In this document: piece by piece, positions 54,827 through 64,000 of the stretch
Numbering within the stretch: position 1 is the first letter of the stretch
How the letters are laid out: each line of letters starts with the position of its first letter
DNA from: Sodiomyces alkalinus F11
Taxonomy: Eukaryota; Ascomycota; Sordariomycetes; Glomerellales; Plectosphaerellaceae
Assembly (NCBI RefSeq): GCF_003711515.1
Contig: NW_021167089.1
Location: forward strand, 7,296 to 71,295
DNA: 64,000 bases
Reading direction: 5' to 3'
Notes under the pieces: generated by a model
Database searches by the model: none
What the model was told of the DNA's origin: nothing
Seen by the model: the letters and a program-made list of their open reading frames with translations, nothing else
Made by a program: the position numbers and the translations under genes

Positions 54827-55306
54827 ACAGGCCAACCCATCCGATTGACCTTGATACCCGACGGCCGCCGCAGTCGCGCGTCACGAAACCCATTCGACAC
54901 CGCAGTCATGCCGAGCCGCCCGCTCTCGGAACGCATCACCTTTCCCGACGACAGGTCTCGGTCCTTGTCCCCCACTCGAAATCAGGATGTCGAGGAGGCG
55001 GCGAGCAGAGGAATCGACCGCTACGTCCCCGGCCCGCGTTCTTCGCGCAGCCCCCTGCCGTCGAGGCGGCGAGGAGGAGGAGGCGGCGGTGGTGGACGCC
55101 GACCAGGAGCCAGGAGAGAGGCGGCGCCGGCAGGCCGAGGGAACAGCCGAAGCGGCCAACGGCCGAGGAAGACGCAGGAAGAACTGGATGCGGAAATGGC
55201 GGATTACTTCAACGGCGGCGGCGACAACGGGGCCCCGGCTCCTGCTCAGACCGGAGCGGTCAGCAGTGACCAGACGGCGACGGACGATATCGATATGATC
55301 GAGTAG
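53495..55306 (+). CDS. Yra1/ALY-like RRM protein (mRNA export adaptor type)
   Basis: Eight exons are predicted: 53495-53542, 53618-53788, 54025-54056, 54158-54192, 54275-54326, 54405-54471, 54557-54704 and 54831-55306, about 342 aa. The start MAANLDRSLDEILSEK is the short N-terminal box of ALY/Yra1 proteins. A Gly/Thr repeat follows, then RDNDYPRDGIRK, SEWVHDRYEDDSR, an Arg-rich stretch, and the RRM (about 120-195: VENLHYDLT, RSEGIAYVTY, GQPIRLTL). The tail is RGG-like and ends with RPRKTQEELDAEMADYF, the C-terminal box typical of ALY/FoP-type proteins. The role, linking RNA to export factors in the nucleus, is inferred from the family. Every junction keeps frame; the last intron (54705-54830) begins GC rather than GT and contains a 40-C run. 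Confidence 0.88.
53648..53724 (+). repeat. 12-bp GGCGGCGGTACT tandem repeat in the RRM gene
   Basis: About six units encode repeated Gly-Gly-Gly-Thr in the N-terminal linker of the RRM protein. The units are almost identical, so copy number may vary between strains. Confidence 0.85.
54786..54825 (+). repeat. 40-nt poly-C tract inside an intron
   Basis: Forty consecutive C residues end 2-5 nt before the CAG of the acceptor site. The exact length may be affected by sequencing or assembly. Confidence 0.8.
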
Positions 55307-56212
55307 GAAGTATGAACAAGTTCTACGGCGCCATGGTCCAGCTTTGGGAGCACCCAGCACCGCTTAATTGCTGATTCGACAACCACAGCTAGCAAAAGTG
55401 GACAAAAGAGTGTAAACATCAATAAATTGGTCCTTCACAACAGGAACACGCATTACAACGATGTCGATTTTTTATGCCGAAGCTGGCTCCGAGACTTTCT
55501 GCAAGGGTCATGTCTTCTGCTGCAGCACGGATAGGTTCAATGTAAGACTGTCTGGCCTGGTTTTAATGAATCGACTCTTGAATGCGTTTGGAGATATAAA
55601 TAATTCTGCGCTGGAAACATGAACACGCTCCCCGACCTCTTCCCGCTGAGATGGCCATACGAATACACATCCTCCTACCTCGGCCTGCTATAATACTCCG
55701 TAAAGTACGTGTAGACCCCGCTGGTTGTCGACGTGGCTGGGGGTATAACCAGGGTGGACTGTGGTTCTAACGCCATCGCCGCCTTTCATTGCGACTACCC
55801 TAGCGAGGTAAAATACAGGGGTGAGTTAAAGATGCTGTCGCAACACGAACTGGCCATGAAAACAGGCGATTGAGGTCGTAAGCGGCCTATGCCTATACAT
55901 ACAGAAATATATTGGATGCCGAGGAAATCAATGTTGGAAAGGTCTTCGTGTTTACTTACCATCACCACATGTTAGATGGCTGTCGCAGGACGGAGAACCC
56001 AGGCGCCGCAGCTCTTTTACAGCATTGAGACGACTAAGAAAGACTCTAAAAATCTTACAAGACTTGGGCATGGGATGCCTGTCCAGATGAAACTTTGACC
56101 CGTGACAGGCGTAAGAGGTCTTTGTCGCTCGGCCGTAGTCGGTTTGGAATGTGCGTGTTACCTTGGACAGTCACAGCTGGTTTAGTTAGTACCTGCTTCT
56201 CCTATCGGGTAC

Positions 56213-56251
<39 letters not shown>

Positions 56252-56310
56252 CCCTCTTCGTGCCGAGCTCGAGTTCGTTCCCCTCTTTCACTCCCCTTAC
56301 CGGTCCAAAA
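55307..56310. other. Convergent 3' region with a GTTGTC microsatellite
   Basis: About 1 kb between convergent genes. A GTCGTT/GTTGTC run lies at about 56216-56252. No gene is supported. Confidence 0.5.
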
Positions 56311-58172
56311 TCAGCAGAGACTGATGACACGACGCCATGACGCCGACTCGACCTCCCCACTCTGCCCAGTAGGCCGGAGGAACGACTCCGGCACATTAAT
56401 CTTCGTTTGCATTCGCGGTCCTTGACCGTCGCCCCTCAAAGTACGAGGCGTAGTCGAGAGGTAGATGCAATCGCTCGACACGCCGCCGAATAGGTCCGGC
56501 ACGATAGCCCAGGACGGCCGAGGAGGTTCTCCCGCAGACGAACCGTCGAGGACGTGGCCGGCACGGGGCGAGAAGCCAAACACGGCTCTTCCGCCCGCAT
56601 ATTCTTCGGCAGTTTCTAGCGTCGGCGCGGCGTTCGCAGCCGTCTCATCGGCACCGGCAACGAAGAACTGGATGATGGAACCACGGGAAACAACACCGCC
56701 GTTGGTGGTAGCGGCGCCAGAGCTTGCGTCTTCGCCGTCATGCCCTCCGCGGAACGACCGGATGAACTCATCCAGCCCGTCCTCGCCGGCGTTACGGAAC
56801 AGCGTGTCTGGATCTAGCGACAGGAGGCCCTGCTTCTTGCCCCAGCCACCTCCTCCACTGACTATTACCCTCTTCGTCATTAGCAAACGGAGCCATGGTA
56901 TAAACGGGTAATAAGTAATGAGAAGTAATGAGAAGTCATGAGAAGTAATGAGACGTAATGAGAAGTAATGGAGAAGCTCGGGCTTTAGAAAAAGACTTGC
57001 CGACTTGGTAGAGACGCCCTCCCTCGGACAAAGCGCCGGTAAGACAAGACTCTCCCGACCGGAGCCAGGCGCGCTGCTGCTCCACAAGCAACATCTCGTC
57101 CACGACACCCAGTCTGAGGGGTGACGGCCAATCCCCGAAAGACGGGAGGGAAACCGACCCCGCCACCTCGGACGGCATAACGAGCGCCCAAATGCCGATG
57201 GGCCCCGACGGACGACCCCCCTTTGCGCCGTCGTCCCAGCCGTCGTAGATGCGCTGGACCGCCACCTCGAGCTCCTTGGACGCCGGGGTGACGCTGCCAT
57301 CCACATCGATCTGCCTCACAATGTTGCCCAGGCCGGCGAGGATCCCCCGGGGCGGCGTGATGGGGACGAGGGGGGCGGAGACGGAAGAGAACTGGCCCTG
57401 GGTGTCGTCGTCGAAGCAGCCGACGTCCTGTCTCTGCTTGGTTACCATCCGGGTCAGGGAGAACGGGGATCCGGGGCCGTCCTTGCGCCAGTGGCTGGCG
57501 AGCAGAGTGAAGGGCTGCTGGTTCTGGAAGATGGTATTCGACAGAGGAACGGTGCAGGTGAGTGGGAGGGGTGTTGTCGTGCCGGTTCCGGGAAGGAGAT
57601 GAAAGCCCCGGGAGAAGGTCAATGCTGCTTTGGGTTCGGCTCCCCTGACGGGATGAGAGGTTACGGCGTCCCGTGGATCCCATAGGCCTGGGAGGACATG
57701 GTCCAACTTGCCGTGGCAGATGGAGAAGCCTTGCCGCGGGTCGCCTTGGCGGGACTGGGGGGGGAGACCATCCACGACGGCCGCTAGCACGTTGACCTCC
57801 TGTGGCTCGGAATCTGAGAAAGATTCGAGGAGGTTTGCCATGAATTCCTGGTCCGAGAGCCACGTTGCGTGATGGCGGGAGGCAAGGATGACCACAGCGT
57901 CTTGGCCGGCATTGCGACGGATAGACTGCGCTGGTGCCGTGGCTAGTACGGCGTCGAGCAGATCACGCTAGCGGAAAGGTCTGGTGAGCAAGTAAGACAA
58001 ACACTACACGACGAGTAACGGGGATCGTTCGCAAGGGGGAAGCTGAGATTCAATTCACCTTGCTCCCTCCGCCATGGACGGTGAACCGGGTAGTAGTCGA
58101 GGACCACCTTCTGGAGAGGCCGGAACCAGGGAGAAGGGCCCTCCTAAGAGAGGGCCAGGGGCGTAAAGACAT
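56311..58172 (-). CDS. Probable mitochondrial protein of unknown function
   Basis: Three exons (58172-58059, 57967-57005, 56871-56311) encode about 545 aa. Exon 1 has a typical matrix-targeting presequence: Arg/Ser/Leu-rich, no acidic residues (MSLRPWPSLRRALLPGSGLS). It is followed by RDLLDAVLATAPAQ and VVILASRHHATWLSDQEF. The last exon begins with a conspicuous glycine motif, VIVSGGGGWGKKQGLLSLDP (residues 361-380), seen in a conserved fungal family without assigned function as far as I know. The C-terminal part after TKINVPESFL is uncertain because it reads into a simple-sequence region. The second intron's acceptor (GAAG|AGG) is the weakest junction; the frame on both sides is supported. 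Confidence 0.72.
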
Positions 58173-58676
58173 TCTGCTTTGGTCCGTCTACTTCGTTTGC
58201 ATTTCGATTTTGTGGTGCCTTCTCAAGTAACAGCAGCCGAGAGGACAGGAATGACGACCACAGAGAAGTGTATTTCGTAGGTGACGTTCATAAGGCTACG
58301 GAGTACGCTACGCGTGGGACGCGTAGTACGATATACGAGAGTGTACGGGTTACATAATCGTCTCTAGGTTCGTGTAACGACTTTGGGCCAAGCGAAGGAC
58401 CCAAAAAGATTATATAAGCCATAATTACAGCAGAGCATATCGAGTACCTACGTATGACGTCGTTGCGCCTCAGTTTGCAACACAGGTTGAGCTTGCGAGG
58501 AGCGTACACTGTGATGCGGAATGTTAGGGGCAAAGAATGCCCTTTAAAGACTTCACCTTATACATTATCCATTTATCCATCTTTTTGATCAACAATCTAG
58601 CAGAAGAAAAAGTCGTTCACTCAAGCCCACTGAAGACCAAGCTTGAACATTGCAATCCTCATAAACTACCATCTCA
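58173..58676. other. Divergent promoter region
   Basis: About 500 bp between the mitochondrial-protein gene (minus) and a small hypothetical gene (plus). AT-rich near 58400-58580. Nothing else recognised. Confidence 0.45.
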
Positions 58677-59021
58677 ATGGCGACCAACAGTGGAGGAGGC
58701 AACCCCAGTACGGACTCATCCCTTTTCTCCTACGCTGTACACATGCGCATAGGCATACATCCTGCTAACCGATGTTTCCTTTCTCATGCAATAGTTGGGG
58801 CAACCGACGGTCTGGAAATAAGGGACAATAACCCTCCGCCTGTGTCTCCGGACGCCAAGGCCGGTGCGTCGACAACAGCTTCGTCGTCCTCGATACACTC
58901 GGCTGGTCAAGATGCAGATGTTGCTGCTAGTCGAAATCTGGGCAAAGTTGAGACGGTCGAAGAAGTAGAGAAGGAGGAACCAAATGCGCAGAAGGAAACG
59001 AGGGAGACGCCAGGGGAATAG
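58677..59021 (+). CDS. Small hypothetical acidic protein
   Basis: I predict two exons, 58677-58707 and 58795-59021, encoding about 85 aa. The intron has GTACGG at its 5' end, a good branch site (GCTAAC near 58764) and an ATAG acceptor. Joined, the protein starts MATNSGGGNPIGATDG and continues with a Ser/Ala-rich middle and an acidic, Lys/Glu-rich tail (KVETVEEVEKEEPNAQKE). It looks intrinsically disordered, with no known domain. Reading through the intron would also stay open and give 114 aa, so the gene model is tentative. Confidence 0.5.
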   Translation: MATNSGGGNPSTDSSLFSYAVHMRIGIHPANRCFLSHAIVGATDGLEIRDNNPPPVSPDAKAGASTTASSSSIHSAGQDADVAASRNLGKVETVEEVEKEEPNAQKETRETPGE

Positions 59022-59431
59022 ATTTTGGTTGGAAGGAACTCTCCCCTATTTTTCCTGTTTCCGCCTCACACGTTCCCCTTGTGTCGATAAACGTCCTGTG
59101 GCGTCTTCTCTGGGCAGTTCAAACATCGTCTTCTGAACCGATTGAATCTTTCGTGTCCCGTCAAGGCACACATCTCGTACAGAGACATCTCGACGCATCG
59201 CTGCCACCAATAGCAATAAAAGCCGTAATATTGTCACGCCTGCAACCCGGGCAAAATGCGACGCATGTGCTATTCCCCCATGTACCATGATACTCTTCGT
59301 CGTGCACACATTTTCCAGACCACCCTTCATGCAACTGTCCCAACAAACTCCCCTCTAACCTAATCCAGGAAAACAACCAGACGAGTGGCGAAAGAAGGCC
59401 CAAACGCAGGTACGCGAAGGAACGAACCCTC
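59022..59431. other. Convergent 3' region
   Basis: Downstream DNA of the small hypothetical gene and of the Shr3 gene. No open frame with recognisable content. Confidence 0.45.
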
Positions 59432-60257
59432 TTACTGCTTCTTCTTCGTGGCAGTAGAACCAGCAGACCCCTTCCCGGTACCCGCAGAAGCAGCACCAGC
59501 ACCAGCAGCAGCAGCAGCGGCAGCGGCAGCGGCAGCCTGATCACGGTCCTCCGCCTCCATCTTCTCCCACTCTTCCTTCTCCTTGCTCTCCGCATACCAC
59601 TGGCCCGCCTGGAGCACGAGCACCCCCACGAGCACGAGCGCGAGGATGGTGTTGCTGGCGGCCATGACGCGCAGGCTGTCCTCCTTGCCGAGCATCAGGT
59701 CCCCGAGGAGCCGCTTCTCCTGCCAGTCGTCGCGGTTCCAAATGTCGTTGCCCACGGCGCGGAGCCCCTTGACGATGTTGGTCAGGTAGACGCCGACGCC
59801 GATCATGTAGAGGATCAGGCTCGCGCCGTCGAAGAGCACGTTCGCCTCGGACGGGTTGAACAGCTTGATGAAGAAGCCGAGGAAGCCCACCAGGATGATC
59901 GTCGAGAGCAGCCGCCCGATGAGCGGGGGGGACTCGTAGACGAAGCGGACGTGCGTCTCCACGTGCCCGTAGTACTCGTCGGGAATGGGCGCCGAGGTCC
60001 ACAGGAGGGGGTAGTCGTAGGGGAAGAAGGCGAAGAGGATGCCTAGGAAGAAACAAGTCGCTGGTTCGTTTGGTGAGATGTCAGTTGATTGTTTCCTTTG
60101 AGCCATTGCGAATTGGTATTGGCCAGGGCGGAGAGGAAAAAAAAATAGATGGCGGGAAAGGGAAAGGGAGTCGTAGAGACGACGGGAGGTACGTACGGCC
60201 AATAATGAGAAAGGTCGCAAAGGAAGTCGACCCATATTGTTTCTTAGTAGTCGCCAT
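59432..60257 (-). CDS. SHR3: ER membrane packaging chaperone Shr3
   Basis: Shr3 helps amino-acid permeases fold and enter COPII vesicles at the endoplasmic reticulum. Two exons (60257-60197, 60060-59432) encode about 229 aa. The N-terminus MATTKKQYGSTSFATFLIIG is joined to PTCFFLGILFAFFPYDYPLLW, rebuilding the first membrane segment; this join is the main support for the intron (60061-60196). Three further hydrophobic segments follow (GRLLSTIILVGFLGFFIKL, VLFDGASLILYMIGVGVYL, NTILALVLVGVLVLQAGQW), as in the family. The cytosolic tail is Ala/Gly-rich and ends STATKKKQ, with lysines near the terminus compatible with ER retrieval. It is slightly longer than the yeast protein because of the poly-Ala tail. 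Confidence 0.92.
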
Positions 60258-61279
60258 CTTGAATTGGCGAAGTAGGGGTAGAGGTAATCGTCGGCTTTTG
60301 GACGCTGCGGGACAGAAGGAGATCCAATCAAGAGGAGATTAGGAGGTGAAGGTCGAAATGGCCCCAAAATCGCCTAGAAATAAAAAATGTCCAGGTTAGT
60401 AGGGAAACAAAAGATGGCCCTTTCGTTCGAGACGCACACGTTCGTACGGCTGGGGGGGTTTTTTACTCGTTTTTTTTTGGCTCTGACTTTCTAAATTTGT
60501 CTATTCCCCTTGTCGAAAGGTGGCGATGTGGGAAATTCGACAATGGTGGTCGAAGAAGAGGATGGACGAGTTTTCGACGCGGATAGGATACGGACACGAC
60601 TTCTCGAACTTCTTAGCTCGCTCTGCGCTTGGCACGGGGGCGTTCTTAGGCTTCAGGGTACACCGTAAGCCGTCAAGGGTCCCGTTTTCGGCGAATTGAA
60701 GACAGTGGGCAGTTGGGGAGGTCTGGGGCGAGCTAGACGAATCAGGCAGGTGGGTGGTACAAGTAAGGTAGTCACAAGATACGTGCGGAGTACATGCCCA
60801 AAGGTACAGCATTACCTTGCCTTACCAAGCTCAAACTCCGACATCCTTATCAACACTTCGTGCGGATACGTGACACAACAACAGCAACAGCCGACACACA
60901 TGTACCGATACTTTCAAGATACCTAACAACGATGGACGATGGACGATATCGGGAGGCATCTCATCAAGACGACAGCAACAAGTAAAATGCAGAAAAATAC
61001 AGATAAAAATGCAAAAGACCAGATCAATTACAGCGTCACGCTCTCGCTCGCAATAGCATGCGTCATGATATAAGTACAAAGGAGAAAAAAATCCACGCGC
61101 TGTACCGCCCGCCAATGCCCACCAAAAGCGCATCATGACACGAGAGGAAAAAAAAAAAAAAAAAAAAGGAAAAAAAAGGGAAAAAAAAGGCAGACTCCCA
61201 AACCATTGCTATCCGTAACGTAACGTCGACACACCGAGTAGAAAACGTAGAAACCAATGCACGACCCCATTAGCTATTA
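60258..61279. other. Intergenic, upstream of SHR3
   Basis: About 1 kb holding the SHR3 promoter and the 3' flank of the next minus-strand gene. It includes poly-A/T runs (61146-61190). No gene supported. Confidence 0.5.
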
Positions 61280-63541
61280 TCAGATCGCAGTCGTCCGCGC
61301 ATGATAAAGTCTTCCCAGCGTCAACTGCCCCAGCGACATCGTCCTGGGCGCCTTCTTGTGCTGCTGCTGGCCGTCATCCTCCTCGTCCTCGCCCTCGCCC
61401 TCGCCCTCGCCCTCGCCGCCCGCGTAGTGCGTGCCTCCCTGGTACGCGACACCCTGGCCAAACGTCAACTCCTCGCGCGGCGTCTCGAACGGCTCAGAGT
61501 AGTCGTCTTCCCCCGTCGTGCTCCCCGTCGCCAGTCCCGAATCCTCGGGTCCCAGGTGGTGCACATTCTTCGAGTGCAGGCCATTCTCCTCGTCCGAGTC
61601 GTCGTGGTCAAAAGCCGACACGTGGCCGAAAGACCTGGCCGTGGGAGGCGGCTGAAAGTCCCCCGACAGCCCACGCTGCTGCTGCGACGACAGCAGCGAG
61701 TCGAGGCTGCGTGTCAGAGCTGCCACCCGCGCTTCCAGCACTTGTCGCGACGCTATTTCCGCCTCGAGGTGGGCGAGGGCCATCGGGAGGTCGGCGGTCT
61801 CCCTGATGGTCGCCTCCGATATCGGCCGTTGGTGGAAAGACGGGGCCGACAGCTGCGGAGGAGAGGCAACGTGGCTAGGCCCCTCGTCCGAGGACCTCTG
61901 GGATGCCCTGGAATACCCGGACGGGCTGCGCTCAGGGGAGTCCCGCTCCCTAATAGGCACTGCCTTCTGATACGCAGGGGACTCCGGCGCCATTGCGCTC
62001 GTGGCGGGGACGGGTACCGGCACCGGCACCGGCGGGGGAGGTCGGTCTGGAGGAGGGTTGTGAAGCTCCGGTAGGGCCTGGAACCCAGGAAGCGCATCGC
62101 AAAGTTGCGCCACCATCCGTTCCATCCTGCCCATTCTGGCCTCCAGGTTGTCGATTCGCGTCTCCAAGCTCACTGCCTGAGTGATCTTCATGCCGGCGGT
62201 GGGATTGAGATGTGTAAAGTCGCCAAAGTTGAATGGTAGTGCGACGGCCGCCTGCGAAGGCTTCTCCTCTTCCTGGACCGACAGATCCATCGACGCCTTG
62301 TCGCCTCCTCTCCTCTCGTCGTCCGGGCCGCTGCGCTGGGGCGGACCGGACGATGTGGGGGAAAGGAAAGCCTCGTGGCTCTGTCGCCAGTATCGAATCT
62401 CGTCGCTCCTCCTCCTCACCTTCCGTCCCTCGACGTTGTGGAGGCCGTTCAGGCTCCTGGATCGCCGCCTGTGGCCCAGAGTATCGCTCGTGATGGCCCG
62501 GCCAATCTCGTCGGGATTCTCCTCCATGGGGAACAAACGGCTTCCGCGGGCGTGTGCGTGTGCGTGTGTGCTGACAGGCCTCGGCGACAGGCCGGCGAGC
62601 TCGCCGTCCCGACTCCTGAAAATCTGGCTCGTCGTTATGGTTGCTCTCCTGCGGGCGGCCAGACCGTACTCGGCGTGCATCGAGTTTCGCGCGCTTTCTA
62701 TGGCGTGTATGTCGCTCAGACCGATCGAGTGAGACCGGAGTGCTCGGTCGAATTCGGTGATGGGGAGGGACGCCGACCGTTTCGATTCGCTCTCTTTGCG
62801 TTCTCGCGCCATGGGAGGGGGTTCCTGGAAGGAGAACTTGTCAACCTCACCAGGTAAGAGAGACAGAAAAAAAAAGAAAGAAAAGGAGAAAAGAAAGCTT
62901 ACAGTCTGCTGCTGCTGCGGCCGGCCATCCAAGGTAGAGACACGCTGTGCACTGACAAACGACTGTCCTTCGCTCTTCTTGCGACGACCAAAGAGTTTGC
63001 TAAACGCACCCCTCAAAGTAGACTTCTTCCGCTGCGGTTTCCCTTTGCTGCTACCAGTCCCCTGCGTCGCCTCGCTAACAACCGAATACCTCACGGTGCT
63101 GGGTGGGTTGGCTCTCCTGTGCCCCTGAGGGGGTTCTCTCGGGACTGCGGGAGGGGGTTCGCTGGGGGTTTGAAGAGCCTCTGCCCTAGTACTAGGGCCG
63201 GGAGCGAGGGCAGCAGCGGCGGCGGCGGCGGCTAGTTCCCTACCGGAGTCTGAACCTGAACCGGTATATTGGGCAATTTCGGGACGGGAGACCTGGGCCG
63301 AGACCGGAGTCACGAAATCTGGCGGGGCCGAGGATTGATGCTGAAGCTGGTCGTCATGGGCGTCGCCACCTGCAGTCATGGCAATGCCGGCACCAGGGTT
63401 GCGCACGGGGAATTCATCGTCGGTGGGAATGAGAATCGGGATGGGGCCGGAGATTCTGCCACGGATGGATTGGCCGGCCTTGGGACGAGGGGAGGCTGGA
63501 TCTCCGGCGGCAGATGCAGACTTGAAAATGCTGACCTTCAT
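61280..63541 (-). CDS. Low-complexity coiled-coil protein of unknown function
   Basis: Two exons (63541-62903, 62824-61280) encode about 727 aa; the intron 62825-62902 has a GTAAGC donor and TTCCAG acceptor, both in phase 0. The N-terminal third is Pro/Ser/Ala-rich and disordered, with a basic patch KKSTLRGAFSKLFGRRKK (about 170-187) that could bind membranes or nucleic acid. The middle has many RRxS-type sites that could be phosphorylated. Two short coiled coils are likely: SLETRIDNLEARMGRMERMV (around 430-450) and LAHLEAEIASRQVLEARVAA (around 560-580). The tail is acidic with a Gly-Glu repeat. It resembles hypothetical proteins annotated only in filamentous fungi. Confidence 0.78.
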   Translation of the reverse strand: MKVSIFKSASAAGDPASPRPKAGQSIRGRISGPIPILIPTDDEFPVRNPGAGIAMTAGGDAHDDQLQHQSSAPPDFVTPVSAQVSRPEIAQYTGSGSDSGRELAAAAAAAALAPGPSTRAEALQTPSEPPPAVPREPPQGHRRANPPSTVRYSVVSEATQGTGSSKGKPQRKKSTLRGAFSKLFGRRKKSEGQSFVSAQRVSTLDGRPQQQQTVSFLFSFSFFFFLSLLPGEVDKFSFQEPPPMARERKESESKRSASLPITEFDRALRSHSIGLSDIHAIESARNSMHAEYGLAARRRATITTSQIFRSRDGELAGLSPRPVSTHAHAHARGSRLFPMEENPDEIGRAITSDTLGHRRRSRSLNGLHNVEGRKVRRRSDEIRYWRQSHEAFLSPTSSGPPQRSGPDDERRGGDKASMDLSVQEEEKPSQAAVALPFNFGDFTHLNPTAGMKITQAVSLETRIDNLEARMGRMERMVAQLCDALPGFQALPELHNPPPDRPPPPVPVPVPVPATSAMAPESPAYQKAVPIRERDSPERSPSGYSRASQRSSDEGPSHVASPPQLSAPSFHQRPISEATIRETADLPMALAHLEAEIASRQVLEARVAALTRSLDSLLSSQQQRGLSGDFQPPPTARSFGHVSAFDHDDSDEENGLHSKNVHHLGPEDSGLATGSTTGEDDYSEPFETPREELTFGQGVAYQGGTHYAGGEGEGEGEGEDEEDDGQQQHKKAPRTMSLGQLTLGRLYHARTTAI

Positions 63542-64000
63542 TGTGGAGGAGGGGAAGCGGGGTGACCGCTGAGGGGTTCGAGCAAGAGAAGATGATGTAT
63601 ATGGCTGGTGGCCCAGTACTAGCCAGGGAACATGGTGGGATTGCGAGTCGTCGGAGAGCGGAGCTCAATGACAGTTTGTCATGAATGTCAGGACGTCGTC
63701 TCGCAGGGGCTCCGAGTAGGTTGTCGAAGTTGAGGTACCGGTAGTTGGACAAACAAATTGGTCATGCGTGTCTATGCGCCCTGGGCGGGAGGGTGGCCCT
63801 GGTACGAAAGAGCAACACGGCTTGATGCTCCTCTTCCCTGGAAGCCGATTCGAACAAGTTGAAAGCTCTACTCGGTAGAGACTGGCCAGCCAGAGCTTGG
63901 GAAAGCAGCGGAAACGGCGTGGTTATGAAGAGAAGATGCGAGATTGATCAATGGGGGAGGGAGAAAAAGAGGGAGTAAAAGAGGGACACGAAGGTGATGA
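63542..64000. other. Upstream region at the right edge
   Basis: This is the 5' flank of the coiled-coil protein gene. No other feature is recognised up to the window end. Confidence 0.5.

Noticed and set aside
54780..54833. Poly-proline segment in the RRM protein
   Set aside because: It appears only if the C-rich intron is retained; splicing joins NANG to QPIRLTL, the normal RRM sequence.

Overview
The window comes from a filamentous ascomycete. Genes carry short GT-AG introns of about 50-240 nt with CTAAC/CTGAC-type branch sites. Coding DNA is GC-rich, intergenic DNA has many homopyrimidine runs, and one retrotransposon is mutated in the way expected of RIP. Protein motifs and gene content point to a sordariomycete, most likely a hypocrealean relative of Acremonium chrysogenum; that placement is an inference.

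The centre of the window (about 19.1-47.1 kb) holds a fungal beta-lactam gene cluster of the cephalosporin type. The core is a divergent pair: isopenicillin N synthase (pcbC, 32836-33843, minus) and the three-module tripeptide synthetase ACV synthetase (pcbAB, 35178-47072, plus, about 3924 aa), sharing a 1.33 kb promoter. Upstream lies a second divergent pair matching the eukaryotic isopenicillin N epimerisation system: an acyl-CoA ligase (cefD1-like, 21660-23926, minus) and an alpha-methylacyl-CoA racemase family protein (cefD2-like, 25286-26641, plus). Both end in peroxisomal PTS1-type tripeptides (ARL and AKL). A 483-aa drug:H+ antiporter family transporter next to cefD1 (19097-20957, minus) fits CefM. 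The expected flow is: ACVS makes the tripeptide ACV in the cytosol, IPNS closes it to isopenicillin N, CefD1 and CefD2 epimerise the side chain in the peroxisome to penicillin N, and the transporter moves an intermediate. No expandase/hydroxylase, acetyltransferase or penicillin acyltransferase gene is visible, so the late steps, if present, lie elsewhere.

A complete but decayed Ty1/Copia retrotransposon (27091-32749, 205/206-bp LTRs, 5-bp CACGT target duplication) is inserted between cefD2 and pcbC and separates the two halves of the cluster.

Left flank (0-18.8 kb): a partial GFA/CENP-V-like protein, a fungal F-box-like protein, the retromer subunit Vps35, a transferrin-receptor-like protein that has lost its peptidase site, a 136-bp MITE with a 59-bp perfect inverted repeat and 8-bp target duplication, a BTB protein, a copper amine oxidase and an ACS-family MFS permease. 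Right flank (47.7-64 kb): a PY-motif protein of unknown function, an unusual secreted precursor with several kexin sites and His/Tyr-rich and Trp/Arg-rich segments, a Yra1/ALY-like RRM protein, a probable mitochondrial protein of unknown function, a small hypothetical protein, the ER packaging chaperone Shr3 and a low-complexity coiled-coil protein. No rRNA, tRNA or CRISPR array was recognised. All intron positions are my own manual predictions from splice motifs, frame and family knowledge.
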